DNA of 64,000 nucleotides, taken from NCBI GenBank assembly GCA_050247155.1, contig JBFWUS010000017.1, positions 1 to 64,000 on the forward strand, read 5' to 3'. A program made the position numbers and the translations under genes. The notes under the pieces are model-generated. The model was not told the origin of the DNA. It saw only the letters and a list, made by a program, of their open reading frames with translations, and did no database searches. This document shows, in pieces, positions 16,853-25,430 of the stretch; position 1 is the first letter of the stretch; the number at the start of each line of letters is the position of its first letter. This DNA is from Mesorhizobium_G sp050247155 (GTDB lineage Bacteria; Pseudomonadota; Alphaproteobacteria; Rhizobiales; Rhizobiaceae).

Positions 16853-17881
16853 CTAACGCTTGACACGGTGGTCGCGCCAGGTGCGGCGCAGAAGCGGGAT
16901 CAGCAGGATGACGATGCCGATCATGGTCAGCATCGACGAGGCGGAAGCGCGCGCGATCGACCGGTTTCCGGCATTGTCCGGGATCAGGTAATCGTAGGTC
17001 AGCCACTGCAATGAGATGCGGTAGGCTTCGCTGGAGAAGCCGATCACTTCCTCGAAGACGCGGTAGGCATCCATCAGGTGGATCAGCGCGACGAAGACGA
17101 TCAGCGGCATGAGGTGCGGAACGACGACATACCGCAGCCGCTCGAAGCGGGAGGCGCCGTCGATAATCGCCGATTCGACGGTGTCCTGGTCGACCGTCTG
17201 CAGGCCAGCATAGAAGATGACGAAGGCGAATGGCACGACATGCCAGACGCGATAGAACATCATCAGCGCTTCGATCGCCCAACCGTTGGCGAAAACGGTG
17301 ATCTCGCGCCCGGTAAGATGCTCCAGCAACGCGGTCATAATCCCGTCGCCAACGAACAGCCATCGGATCGACAGCGCACCGATGACCGGCGTGATGATGA
17401 AGGGCAGGAGCGTGATGAAGATCACCGGTCCGCGGACGGCGCGCGTGATGTTGTTGATGCAGACCGCGACGAGCAGCCCAAGCCCGATCACCAAGGGCAG
17501 CGTCACGAACGTAAACGTCAGCGTAAAACGCAACGCTTTGTAGAAGTCTATATTTAGCAGAGCACCTATGCCCCCGCCGCCGATCGACAACGCCTTCGCG
17601 ACAGCTTCCGGCTCCAACAGGGCGCGGTAGTTGGCGAAGCCCACGAAGCGGGTCTCGGCAATCGGGCGACCATCGGCATCGAGGACCGGTTGCGTCTTGG
17701 TTTCGGTGACGCAACTCTGGCCCGTGAACCCAGGCGTGCAGGTTTCGATCTTGACCTGCTCGTAGACCTGCTGGGTAAGTTGGAAACTCTGAATGAACAC
17801 GCTGATCAGAGGCAGCGCGATGAACACCAGCATCAGGAACAGGGAGGGCGCGACGAACGCGTAGAATGTGCGCGGCTTCAT
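16853..17881 (-). CDS. MalF-type ABC permease
   Basis: This 342-residue permease has six or more hydrophobic segments, starting with 'FVAPSLFLMLVFIALPLISV', and the EAA loop 'VESAIIDGASRFERLRY' near residue 238. A periplasmic loop after segment 1 (residues about 43-90) contains two cysteines and is longer than usual. It is the membrane partner of the MalG-type protein. It is preceded by a hairpin separating it from the binding-protein gene. Confidence 0.9.
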   Translation of the reverse strand: MKPRTFYAFVAPSLFLMLVFIALPLISVFIQSFQLTQQVYEQVKIETCTPGFTGQSCVTETKTQPVLDADGRPIAETRFVGFANYRALLEPEAVAKALSIGGGGIGALLNIDFYKALRFTLTFTFVTLPLVIGLGLLVAVCINNITRAVRGPVIFITLLPFIITPVIGALSIRWLFVGDGIMTALLEHLTGREITVFANGWAIEALMMFYRVWHVVPFAFVIFYAGLQTVDQDTVESAIIDGASRFERLRYVVVPHLMPLIVFVALIHLMDAYRVFEEVIGFSSEAYRISLQWLTYDYLIPDNAGNRSIARASASSMLTMIGIVILLIPLLRRTWRDHRVKR

Positions 17882-17940
17882 GTTACGTTCCTCCCTTCAC
17901 GGTGACTTTTTCCTGAATCTGATCGAATGCCTGGTCGTGC

Positions 17941-17960
17941 GGGACGGCATGAGCCGCCCC
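17941..17960 (-). other. hairpin downstream of the binding-protein gene
   Basis: GGGACGGC at 17941-17948 and GCCGCCCC at 17953-17960 form an eight-pair stem (one G-U in RNA) with a four-base loop. It lies in the 89-base gap after the binding-protein stop codon, with no U-run. As at 205-228 and 37699-37726, it marks the border between an abundant receptor and its membrane components. Confidence 0.5.
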
Positions 17961-17970
17961 GCGGCCTCGA

Positions 17971-19185
17971 CTACTTGATCAGACCTTTTTCGGTGGCCGA
18001 TTTGGTGTATTCGGCTTCGATATCGGCAAGCGTCTGCTGCGCATCCTTCTTGCCTGTCAGAAAGTCAGCCGCATGCTTGCCGGCGGCTTCGTGCAAAATC
18101 CCGAGCGCCGGCGAAGCCGGATAGGCCGGCGCCTGCGCCTCGGCTGTCTGGAACGCTCCTGCGGCCAGCTTGCCCGGCGTGTAGCCCTTGACCAGCCAGA
18201 CGGCGGCGTCGTTGTTTGCCTTCACCATGTCCTCCTTCAAGCCTTCCATCGCGAGCTTGAAGGCGGCGTCGGCTTCCTCGTCGGTAATGTTCTTGGCGAC
18301 GACGATGCCGTCCCACCAGATGGTCGTCGCCGGCTTGCCGCCTGCCACCGCCGCTGGCGCCGCGGCCACGCCGATCTTGCCGACGACTTTCGATTCAGCC
18401 GGGTCTTCGAGTGCGCCCGCGCGCGACGCCCAGAGATTGGCCATCGCAATCTTTTCCTGCTGAAACTGCTGCTGGACGACAGTTGAATCCGAGACGAGGA
18501 ATTCCGGATCCATATAAGCCGACAGCGACTTCAGCATTTCAAGCGTCTTGACGCCGGCCTCGTTGTTGACCGTCGGCTTGTTGGCCTCGTCGAGGAACTT
18601 GCCACCGAAACCTATATACATGTTGACGAATTCCTCGCCGAGGTTCCAGCCGGTCTTGAAGGTGCCACCCAACGGGAACTGGACGACTTTTGCCGCCTTG
18701 ATCTTCTCCGCTGCAGCCAAGACCTCGTCATAGGTTTTAGGGGGAGCGATGCCCAAATCCTTGAGGATATCTTCCCGGAACATCAGATGCTGAGTGTTCA
18801 CCATCATGGCGATGGCCATCACCTTGCCGTCGATCTTGATCAGTTGGTTGGGCTGCAGGTTCTGGCCGTATTTGGCGATAAGCTCGTCGAGCGGACGGAT
18901 TGAGGCATCCTGCAGGAGGGGAATGATGCTTTCCGTCGCGACGCCGCCGATCTGGTAAAGCGCCGGCTTGGCGGCCAAGGCCGTGGGCTGCTTCTTGGCA
19001 AAATCCTGATCAAGTTCGGACTTGAAGTTGCCGCACTCGGCCATAGCCGAGGTGACCGCCTTCCAGGCCTCAAAGCCTGCCGTCAGCGACTTCAGCGGCA
19101 CCTTGTTTTCGTAGCTGCATGCCGCGTGGGCCGAAGCCGACGCGAGAAGCGAGACGACTGCCGCGGCAAGAAGTTTCCTGATCAT
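17971..19185 (-). CDS. carbohydrate-type ABC substrate-binding protein
   Basis: This 404-residue protein begins with a signal peptide (MIRKLLAAAVVSLLASASAHA) and then a mature part with features of family-1 solute-binding proteins: 'VMAIAMMVNTQHLMFREDIL' and 'YDEVLAAAEKIKAAK' near residues 145-190. It delivers the ligand to the MalF/G-type permeases encoded downstream. ATG 19185 is chosen because it begins the signal peptide; the longer upstream frame is not conserved-looking. Ligand unknown; family members take oligosaccharides, polyols or sugar phosphates. Confidence 0.88.
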   Translation of the reverse strand: MIRKLLAAAVVSLLASASAHAACSYENKVPLKSLTAGFEAWKAVTSAMAECGNFKSELDQDFAKKQPTALAAKPALYQIGGVATESIIPLLQDASIRPLDELIAKYGQNLQPNQLIKIDGKVMAIAMMVNTQHLMFREDILKDLGIAPPKTYDEVLAAAEKIKAAKVVQFPLGGTFKTGWNLGEEFVNMYIGFGGKFLDEANKPTVNNEAGVKTLEMLKSLSAYMDPEFLVSDSTVVQQQFQQEKIAMANLWASRAGALEDPAESKVVGKIGVAAAPAAVAGGKPATTIWWDGIVVAKNITDEEADAAFKLAMEGLKEDMVKANNDAAVWLVKGYTPGKLAAGAFQTAEAQAPAYPASPALGILHEAAGKHAADFLTGKKDAQQTLADIEAEYTKSATEKGLIK

Positions 19186-19222
19186 TTCAATTCTCCCTTT
19201 GTGTTCCCTGGTCATTGTGAAG

Positions 19223-20275
19223 CTAGAGGCGCGCGCCCGTGGCCTTGTCGAACAGATGACAGGCCTCGGGTCGAATCGTGAACCCGACCGGCTGGCCAAT
19301 CTCGGCGCGAAATTCCTTGGCCGTCTTGCATGCCGCGAGCGCGCCGCCGGCGCGAACCGTGACCATGGTCGCGTCACCCAAAAGTTCGACCGAGTAGATC
19401 GGAGCGGTGATCGCCGCAGCGTCTGTGTTCCGAGCGACGGAGGCGTCTTCCGCCCGATAGCCAAGCGTGACAGGTCCGGATATGTCGTTGCGCAGGCCAG
19501 CAATGCGGACATGCTCGCCCGCAAAGACGCCGTCGCGCATTTCGCCTTCGAGCAAATTCATCGCCGGCGAGCCGATGAATGCCGCCACGAAAGTGTTCGC
19601 CGGGCGGTCGTAGATTTCAGTTGGTGTGCCGACCTGCTGGAAAGCGCCCTTGTTCATCACCACAACGCGGTCGGCCAACGTCATTGCTTCGATCTGGTCG
19701 TGCGTCACGTAGATCGTCGTCACCTGCAATTCGTGGTGCAGGTTCTTCAGCTGGGCGCGTGTGGACACCCGCAGCTTGGCATCAAGATTCGAAAGCGGCT
19801 CGTCCATGAGAAACAGCGCCGGCTGGCGGACGATCGCGCGTGCCAGTGCAACACGCTGACGCTGGCCGCCGGAGAGTTCGCGAGGACGCCGATCAAGGAG
19901 CGGACCGAGTTCGACCATATCGGCCGCTCGGCGTACCTTGTGGTCATGGGTCGACTTGTCGACTTTCCGCACCTTGAGTGGGAAGCGGATGTTTTCGTAG
20001 ACGCTGAGGTTCGGGTAGAGGCCATAGCTCTGGAACACCATCGCCACGTCACGATCTTTCGGTTCGAGATCGTTGACGACCCGGTCACCGATCAGGATCT
20101 GGCCGCCGGTCGGATCCTCCAGCCCGGCAATCATGCGCATTGTCGTTGTCTTGCCGCAGCCGGACGGCCCGAGGAAAACCATGAATTCGCGGTCGGCGAT
20201 TTCAAGGTTCACATCGTGAACGCCGGTGAACGCGCCCCACTTCTTGGTGACATTCTTCAACGTGACAGACGCCAT
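19223..20275 (-). CDS. MalK/UgpC-type ABC ATPase
   Basis: This 350-residue cytoplasmic ATPase has Walker A GPSGCGKTTTMRMIAGL near residue 37, signature LSGGQRQRVALARAI near 133, Walker B ALFLMDEPLSNLDAK near 153, the switch His in YVTHDQIEAM near 190 and a C-terminal regulatory TOBE-like region after residue 235. It energises the MalF/G pair. It is the first gene of the leftward operon that runs to 9427. ATG 20275 starts the conserved N-terminus; a longer frame extends upstream through the operator and is unlikely to be used. Confidence 0.9.
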   Translation of the reverse strand: MASVTLKNVTKKWGAFTGVHDVNLEIADREFMVFLGPSGCGKTTTMRMIAGLEDPTGGQILIGDRVVNDLEPKDRDVAMVFQSYGLYPNLSVYENIRFPLKVRKVDKSTHDHKVRRAADMVELGPLLDRRPRELSGGQRQRVALARAIVRQPALFLMDEPLSNLDAKLRVSTRAQLKNLHHELQVTTIYVTHDQIEAMTLADRVVVMNKGAFQQVGTPTEIYDRPANTFVAAFIGSPAMNLLEGEMRDGVFAGEHVRIAGLRNDISGPVTLGYRAEDASVARNTDAAAITAPIYSVELLGDATMVTVRAGGALAACKTAKEFRAEIGQPVGFTIRPEACHLFDKATGARL

Positions 20276-20376
20276 GCGGTTCGGCCTCGGTGGTTGGTTC
20301 ACGGCTATGCAGGTCGATGCGTCGCGGTGGCTTTGTTCAGAGCCACATCTGCGTTGCCGGTGCTTATTGACAGATT

Positions 20377-20392
20377 TTGAATACGTATGCAA
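20377..20392. promoter_or_regulatory. LacI-family operator in the divergent promoter region
   Basis: TTGAATACGTATGCAA is a 16-bp near-palindrome centred on CG (14 of 16 positions symmetric), the form of LacI-family operators. It lies between the malK-type gene (start 20275, leftward) and the SnoaL-like gene (start 20444, rightward), so one repressor could control both. A 14/16 match stands directly upstream of the LacI gene at 22558-22573, which ties it to that regulator. Confidence 0.75.
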
Positions 20393-20443
20393 TATGGCCT
20401 CGAAAAGTTTTTTCACCGCCACAGAAATTTTCGGGAAATCCAG

Positions 20444-21481
20444 ATGGACAACCAGGACATCGTGCTTGCCAACAAACGCTTTGTGTACAAGGCGTTAGCC
20501 GACCTTGCGGCCTCGACCACAGCGGATCTGGGCAGGCGACTTGCCGCGGCCTATCATGCCGGCGCCCGGTGGCGCGGCTCTCATCCGCTCAACGAAATGC
20601 AGGGACTTGACGCCATCGAGGCAACCGTTTGGCGGCCGCTGATCGAAGCCTTTCCCGATCTGGAGCGCCGCGACACGATCCTCATCGGCGGCAACTCCTA
20701 CGGCGCCGATCTCGTCGGCGCCGTCGGCCATTACTGCGGAACGTTTCGAAACGATTGGCTTGGGATCCCCGCGACCGACCGGGTGATCTATCTGCGCTAC
20801 GGCGAATTTCATCAGATGGTCGACGGCAAGATCGCGCAAAGCACCGTGCTGATCGACGTTCTCGACCTTATCCGCCAGGCCGGCTTCTGGCCGTTGCCGC
20901 CAAGCTTGGGAACCGAGGAGCAGTGGCCATGCCCCATCCACTGCGACGGCGTCGTCCTCACCGAGCAGGACCCCGAGATTTCCGCGGCGAGCCTCAAGCT
21001 TACACTCGACATGCAAGCGTCGCTTGGCGCCTACGACGACGAACGCAACGAAGGCCGCGAAGGCCTATTGAACATGCCTCAGAAGCAGTTCTGGCATCCC
21101 AAGATGATGTGGTATGGCCCCTGCGGCATCGGCACCGCGCGTGGACTGACAGGTTTCGTCGACCACCATCAATTGCCGTTTCGCATAGCCTTTCCGAACC
21201 GGAAGGGAGGCAACCACTACGCTCGCATCGGCGATGGCCACTTCTCGGCGACGGGTGGCTGGCCCAGCGTGCTTGCCAAACATCTCGGCGGAAATTTCCT
21301 CGGCGTTGGACCGACAGGCCGCGACGTGCAGATGCGGGTGATGGACTTCTACCTGGAGGACGAAGGGCTGATCCGCGAGAATTGGGTTCCGCTGGACATC
21401 ATTCATTTGCTCCTGCAGATGGACGTCGACGTCTTCGCGCGCATGCAGTCATTTTTCCGGCGAGGACGACAAGGTTCCTAA
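20444..21481 (+). CDS. SnoaL-like tandem (NTF2-fold) protein, divergent from the operon
   Basis: This 345-residue protein resembles the tandem SnoaL-like protein at 11984-12958. Recognisable stretches are 'YHAGARWRGSHPLNEMQG', 'GNSYGADLVGAVGHYCGTF' and 'VMDFYLEDEGLIRENWV', the last being the typical Trp-Lys/Leu-Glu-Asp-Gly end of such domains. It is transcribed away from the importer operon and toward the LacI gene; their 3' ends overlap by four bases. ATG 20444 is preferred to the upstream in-frame start because the latter lies close to the operator. Function unknown. Confidence 0.78.
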   Translation: MDNQDIVLANKRFVYKALADLAASTTADLGRRLAAAYHAGARWRGSHPLNEMQGLDAIEATVWRPLIEAFPDLERRDTILIGGNSYGADLVGAVGHYCGTFRNDWLGIPATDRVIYLRYGEFHQMVDGKIAQSTVLIDVLDLIRQAGFWPLPPSLGTEEQWPCPIHCDGVVLTEQDPEISAASLKLTLDMQASLGAYDDERNEGREGLLNMPQKQFWHPKMMWYGPCGIGTARGLTGFVDHHQLPFRIAFPNRKGGNHYARIGDGHFSATGGWPSVLAKHLGGNFLGVGPTGRDVQMRVMDFYLEDEGLIRENWVPLDIIHLLLQMDVDVFARMQSFFRRGRQGS

Positions 21482-22512
21482 GATCCGGCGATCTCTGCCA
21501 GGCGATCCGGCTCAGGCAGCCTGCATGTGGCGCGGATTACCAGCGCCGCCGGCAGGACTGCATTTTGCTTGCGCACCTTCTTGTGTTCGATCTGCTTCAT
21601 CAGGATGGCAACTGTTTCATCGATCATCGCCTGCGAATCCTGTCGCACTGTGGTCAGCTTGTAGCCGCCCCACCCGGCTTCCGGAACATCGTCGTAGCCG
21701 ACGATCGAGATGTCGTCGGGGATGCGCAACGCGAACTCGTCACGGATCACATCGATGACAGAAAATGCCATATGGTCATTGGCGACGAAGACCGCATCCG
21801 GCGGTTGAGGCCGCTTCAAGAGATTTCGTGCCGCCCTGGCGGCTGTGTCGAATTTGTAGTCGCCGACCTCCCGTGCCCACAACGAGATCCCCTCGCCCTT
21901 AAGCCCCTCGTTGAAACCCAGCTCACGATCCTTGTTGGTAGAAGAATCCTCCGCCCCGGCGATGAAAGCAATACGTCGGTGCCGCGCAGCGGCGAGCAGC
22001 CTGGCTAGCAAGCGGCCTCCCTCGCGGTTATCCGAGGTGACGCTGCTGGTTGGCACCGAGGGAATGTAGCGGTTGAAAAGTACGACCGGAATCCCTGTCG
22101 CAGCGCATTCCCGGGCAAGGTTCGACGACATGGTCGCCGAGGCCATGACAATGCCCTCGACCTGAAACTGGAGCATCTTGAGCACCGTCTCGTCCTGCCT
22201 GCCAGGTTCCGTCATGAACAGCAGCACCTGATAGCCTCTGGCCTGCAGGGACTTCGTCAGGTGCTCCAGCACGATCGGGTAGAACTGGTTGTCCAGATAG
22301 GCAACGAGAACCGCAATCAGCCGCGAACGGCCGCTGATCATCGCCCGCGCCAATGCATTCGGCCGATAGCCGAGCTGCTTGGCCGCTTCAAGCACCCGGC
22401 CGCGGGTCTTTTCGGAAACACTTGCTCCCGGTGTGAAGGTGCGGCTGACGGCGGACTGGGACACCTGTGCCAGGCGCGCGACGTCTTCCGAGGTGACCGA
22501 TTCCTTTGCCAT
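21478..22512 (-). CDS. LacI-family repressor of the SnoaL/HisD-like regulon
   Basis: This 344-residue protein has an N-terminal helix-turn-helix (SEDVARLAQVSQSAVSRTF, residues about 8-26) with hinge 'LGYRPNALARAMISG', and a periplasmic-binding-protein-like sensor domain. It should bind an intermediate or the imported sugar-like ligand. It probably represses itself and the divergent pair at 20.3 kb through the two matching operators. ATG 22510-22512 starts the conserved N-terminus. Confidence 0.88.
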   Translation of the reverse strand: MAKESVTSEDVARLAQVSQSAVSRTFTPGASVSEKTRGRVLEAAKQLGYRPNALARAMISGRSRLIAVLVAYLDNQFYPIVLEHLTKSLQARGYQVLLFMTEPGRQDETVLKMLQFQVEGIVMASATMSSNLARECAATGIPVVLFNRYIPSVPTSSVTSDNREGGRLLARLLAAARHRRIAFIAGAEDSSTNKDRELGFNEGLKGEGISLWAREVGDYKFDTAARAARNLLKRPQPPDAVFVANDHMAFSVIDVIRDEFALRIPDDISIVGYDDVPEAGWGGYKLTTVRQDSQAMIDETVAILMKQIEHKKVRKQNAVLPAALVIRATCRLPEPDRLAEIAGS

Positions 22513-22557
22513 CAACTGTCGCGGGACCCAGCCACACGCTCCGATTCCATTGCATGA

Positions 22558-22573
22558 TTGAATACGCATGCGA
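22558..22573. promoter_or_regulatory. LacI-family operator upstream of the regulator gene
   Basis: TTGAATACGCATGCGA lies 46 bases before the LacI start codon and matches the 20377-20392 site at 14 of 16 bases. Two sites of the same sequence next to the gene and next to its presumed targets support autoregulation and control of the operon. Confidence 0.7.
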
Positions 22574-22607
22574 AAATGTCTGCGGGTCAAGGTCGAAGCC
22601 GCGCTTC

Positions 22608-22679
22608 TCACCCTTTTACGGCGCCAGCGGTCAGGCCAGCGACAATGTGTTTCTGGAACAGGAGGATCAGCACGACGAT
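22608..22679 (-). pseudogene. C-terminal scrap of a MalG-type permease
   Basis: Read leftward, this encodes IVVLILLFQKHIVAGLTAGAVKG followed by a stop. It matches the end of MalG-type permeases, including the intact gene at 15632 (VSGLTAGAVKG). Only 23 residues survive, upstream of the LacI gene, so the locus once carried a second permease or a rearranged copy. Confidence 0.65.
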
Positions 22680-22905
22680 AAGATAAGCTTTCGAGGCCCT
22701 TGCTCTGGCCAAAACGGGCGTTGCCGTGCTGGACGTTGATCGCCAGTTGCGCGAATCGTCGAAGGCAGGGTTTGCCTATCTGCATCACGGCGGCCATTTG
22801 ATCGACAAACAGCGCCGCAGTTCTCTGCGTCCAGATATCCCTAGTACAGGGTGACAAAAATGATCGGTGCGGCGTAAGCATGGTCGACAGACGCCTTAAG
22901 GGCCA
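22680..22905. other. unassigned stretch between permease scrap and insertion element
   Basis: A rightward frame of about 50 codons (22686-22840) could be gene debris, but no family is recognisable. No promoter, repeat or RNA feature is visible. Confidence 0.4.
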
Positions 22906-23695
22906 GACTCATAACCAATAGCTGACGGTTGCCGCGATGCAGACTGCGACAAGGAAGTTCTGGGCGAGCCGATCGTAGCGTATGGCGATGCGCCGGAAGT
23001 CCTTGAGCCTACAGAACATGCGTTCGATGGCGTTGCAATCCCGATAGAGGAAGGGCGAGAAGCAGTTCTTCCACCACCTGCTAGCCTAGGGCGGGATGTT
23101 GGCAAAGGCGCCACGCTCCTTCACCAGGTGGCGAATGGCGTCGCTGTCATAGCCCTTGTCGGCGTTCAGGAGCGTCGTTGCAGGCATCTGCTCTGTGAGG
23201 ATTTCGCCTGCTTTGCAGTCGGCGACGTGGCCGCCGGTCAAGAGCAAGGCGGTGGGCCTGCACAGTCCGTCGGTTAAGGCATGAATCTTGGTGGTGTTTC
23301 CGCCGCGCGATCTGCAGATGGCCTGGTTGTGCTCCCCTTTTTTTCCGCCCGCGGCACTGCGAGGGGCGCGGGCCGCCGAGGAATCGATCAGCAACTGCGC
23401 CGGTGGGTGACCGGCTTTGGCCAGGGCGTCGAATATGGCGTTCCACACGCCATTGGTTGCCCAGCGTTGGAAACAGTTGCAGAGCGTCTTCCCTGGCCCG
23501 TAGGCAGCGGGCGCGCCCACCCGGCGTCCGCCGCTCTTGATGACATGGATGATGCCGCTGATCACCCGGCGGTCATCAATACGCGGCTTTCCGCGGGTGT
23601 CGGCAGGTAGGTGCGGCTCAAGCTTCGCGAACTGCTTATCAGTAAGCCAGAAGTAGTTCAAATTCATAAAGGCCCCCTTGTGGAGGCTGTGAATC
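22906..23695 (-). mobile_element. IS5-family insertion element
   Basis: The element is bounded by imperfect inverted ends: GACTCATAACC at 22906-22916 and GGCTGTGAATC at 23685-23695, which match at 8 of 11 positions when one is inverted. The whole interior is a single transposase reading frame on the minus strand. Size near 790 bp fits short IS5-type elements. No clear target duplication was seen, so the exact borders are approximate. Confidence 0.7.
22909..23667 (-). pseudogene. IS5-family transposase with an internal amber codon
   Basis: The frame starts MNLNYFWLTDKQFAKLEPHLP, the N-terminus of IS5-type DDE transposases. It has the DDE-region markers 'LIDSSAARAPRSAAGG', 'LLNADKGYDSDAIR' and the closing 'FSPFLYRDCNAIERMFCRLKDFRRIA' with the catalytic Glu. 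TAG at 23086-23088 interrupts it after ANIPP while the frame continues to the natural end (TVSYWL, stop at 22909). The element is therefore probably immobile on its own. Confidence 0.8.
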
Positions 23696-23733
23696 ACGTT
23701 CGCGCCTTGACCGAAACTCTTGAGTTCAGCACC

Positions 23734-24225
23734 TTAATCTTGGCTGTGCCCCGCAAGCGCTTTCGTTTCATAGTTGATGAGGCCAAGACGGGCCTCGATG
23801 ACTGCAATCTTTGCTGGCGTATCAGCTCCAGTCGCCTCGATGTCGATAAAGAGCTGCTCGCATCCTCCCGGCGTTACGATTACGAACATTTGGCCGGGCT
23901 CGTCGCTGATGTTCACCCAACCGTGCTGTACGTGCGGCGCCAGCGCCACGACCGTTCCAGGAGTGGCGTCAAACTCCTCATCGCCACATTTGAACCGGTA
24001 AGTACGGCGAATGACCCGGAAAATTTCGGTCTCGCGCGTATGCATGTGCGGCGCCGGGCCTTGGCCAGGTGGAGTAAACATCTCCCACATGCCGAGTGCG
24101 CCGTTCGTGTCCGCCGCCGTCGCGTGGATCACGATAGGCGCGCCGAACGGGGTCCGCGCAATGCGCTGCTTGCCCGGCGCGGAGACCACAGCTTCATCAA
24201 ATTTCCTCGTCGAACTCGTCATCAT
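23734..24225 (-). CDS. cupin-domain protein
   Basis: This roughly 163-residue protein has one cupin barrel: first motif PHMHTRETEIFRVI near residue 60 with two His and Glu, and second motif GTVVALAPHVQHGWVN near residue 90 with His. All four usual metal ligands seem present. A GTG seven codons upstream is an alternative start. It lies alone between the insertion element and the acetone-carboxylase cluster. The family is functionally broad, so no reaction is proposed. Confidence 0.78.
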   Translation of the reverse strand: MMTSSTRKFDEAVVSAPGKQRIARTPFGAPIVIHATAADTNGALGMWEMFTPPGQGPAPHMHTRETEIFRVIRRTYRFKCGDEEFDATPGTVVALAPHVQHGWVNISDEPGQMFVIVTPGGCEQLFIDIEATGADTPAKIAVIEARLGLINYETKALAGHSQD

Positions 24226-24374
24226 CGGGAGGCCGTCAGCAGTGACATCGTCCAGTCCAGTACAGCCGAACTGAGCCGCCGAGCGACCCCATACCGGACG
24301 CCCCATTATCTCGCTCTCATCGAACCTACTTGTATAGGTCCCTAGTGCCTAATAGCGTATTCGGGCCGCTTTCC

Positions 24375-24404
24375 AGCGAGGTGGCGTTCATTCGCCACCT
24401 CGCT
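24375..24404 (-). terminator. strong hairpin downstream of the choX-type gene
   Basis: A perfect 12-bp stem (AGCGAGGTGGCG at 24375-24386 and its inverse at 24393-24404) with a six-base loop, 65 bases past the stop codon of the leftward operon. Neither side has a U-run. It may end or protect the operon transcript, but a factor-independent terminator is not proved. Confidence 0.5.
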
Positions 24405-24468
24405 GTTCGTCATAGATATGCCGTATCGAGCGTCACCAGCATGTGATCGGCCACGTGCCGCAAGCTGG

Positions 24469-25392
24469 TCACGAGCCAAATGCGGCCTTCACCGCAGCCG
24501 CTGCGTCACCGCCGTCGAAGGTCGTGACACCGTCGAGCCACGGCGTGGCGGCATCCGGATGAGCCTTCAGCCATTCCTTGGCGACATCATTGGCATTGCT
24601 GCCCTTCAGGATGGCGTCCATCATGGCGTTTTCCATCGACAGGTCGAATTTCAGATTGGCGATGAACTTGCCGACATTCGGGCATTCGGCGAGGTAGCCC
24701 TGGCGCACATTGGTGTGCACGGTGGCGGCGCCGAAGCCGGAATCGCCCATGCCGTCGAGATAAGTGATCTTCATCTCGCCCATGACCGGGTGCGGGGTCC
24801 AGCCGAGGAAGACGATCCACTGATTGTCCTTCATGACCTTCTCGGCCTGGGTCAGCATGCCGGCCTCGGAAGATTCCACCAGCTTGAATCCGGCGAGATT
24901 GTTCTCCGGCTTGGAGATCATGTCGAGGATGATACGGTTGCCGTCATTGCCGGCCTCGATGCCGTAGATCTTGCCGTTGAACTTGTCCTTGAACTTGCCG
25001 AGGTCGGTAAGGGTCTTGACACCGCCTGCGGTGACATAGTTTGGGACGACGAGCCCGTAACCCGCGCCATCGAGGTTCCTGGCTACCGTCTCGATCGAAC
25101 CTTCCGCGGTATAGTCCTTGATGTCGTTGGTCATCGACGGCATCCAGTTGCCGAGAAAGACGTCGATATCCTTGTTTTTCAGCGACGCCAGAGTAACCGG
25201 AATGGAAAGCTGCTTGATTTGCGGTTCGTACCCAAGCGCTTCCAGCACCACCGCCGCGGTGGCGGTGGTCGCCTGGATGTCGGTCCAGCCGACATCGGAA
25301 AGGCGCACCGCCTTGCAACTCGCCGGATCGGCCGCCTGCGCGGCGCCAAGCGAGAGGCCAAGCGCAATCGTGGTCAATGCGAGTTTCTTCAT
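24469..25392 (-). CDS. choX: choline/betaine-type ABC substrate-binding protein
   Basis: This 307-residue protein has a signal peptide (MKKLALTTIALGLSLGAAQA) and the pattern of the OpuAC/ChoX family. Aromatic cage residues known for choline binding are recognisable in 'LSDVGWTD', 'FLGNWMP', 'VVPNYVT' and 'FLGWTPHPV', with an acidic residue in the first. The usual partners choV and choW (ATPase, permease) are not nearby, so the protein must use a transporter encoded elsewhere or have a different ligand. Here it is the last gene of the acx-type operon, 38 bases after the SDR gene. The choX symbol rests on sequence resemblance. Confidence 0.78.
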   Translation of the reverse strand: MKKLALTTIALGLSLGAAQAADPASCKAVRLSDVGWTDIQATTATAAVVLEALGYEPQIKQLSIPVTLASLKNKDIDVFLGNWMPSMTNDIKDYTAEGSIETVARNLDGAGYGLVVPNYVTAGGVKTLTDLGKFKDKFNGKIYGIEAGNDGNRIILDMISKPENNLAGFKLVESSEAGMLTQAEKVMKDNQWIVFLGWTPHPVMGEMKITYLDGMGDSGFGAATVHTNVRQGYLAECPNVGKFIANLKFDLSMENAMMDAILKGSNANDVAKEWLKAHPDAATPWLDGVTTFDGGDAAAAVKAAFGS

Positions 25393-25430
25393 CTGGTCAC
25401 TCCTTCCCCATATTGAAAGCGGACGGGGCG

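Noticed and set aside
22686..22840. Rightward frame of about 50 codons before the insertion element
   Set aside because: It has some coding look but no start, no ribosome-binding site and no known family.
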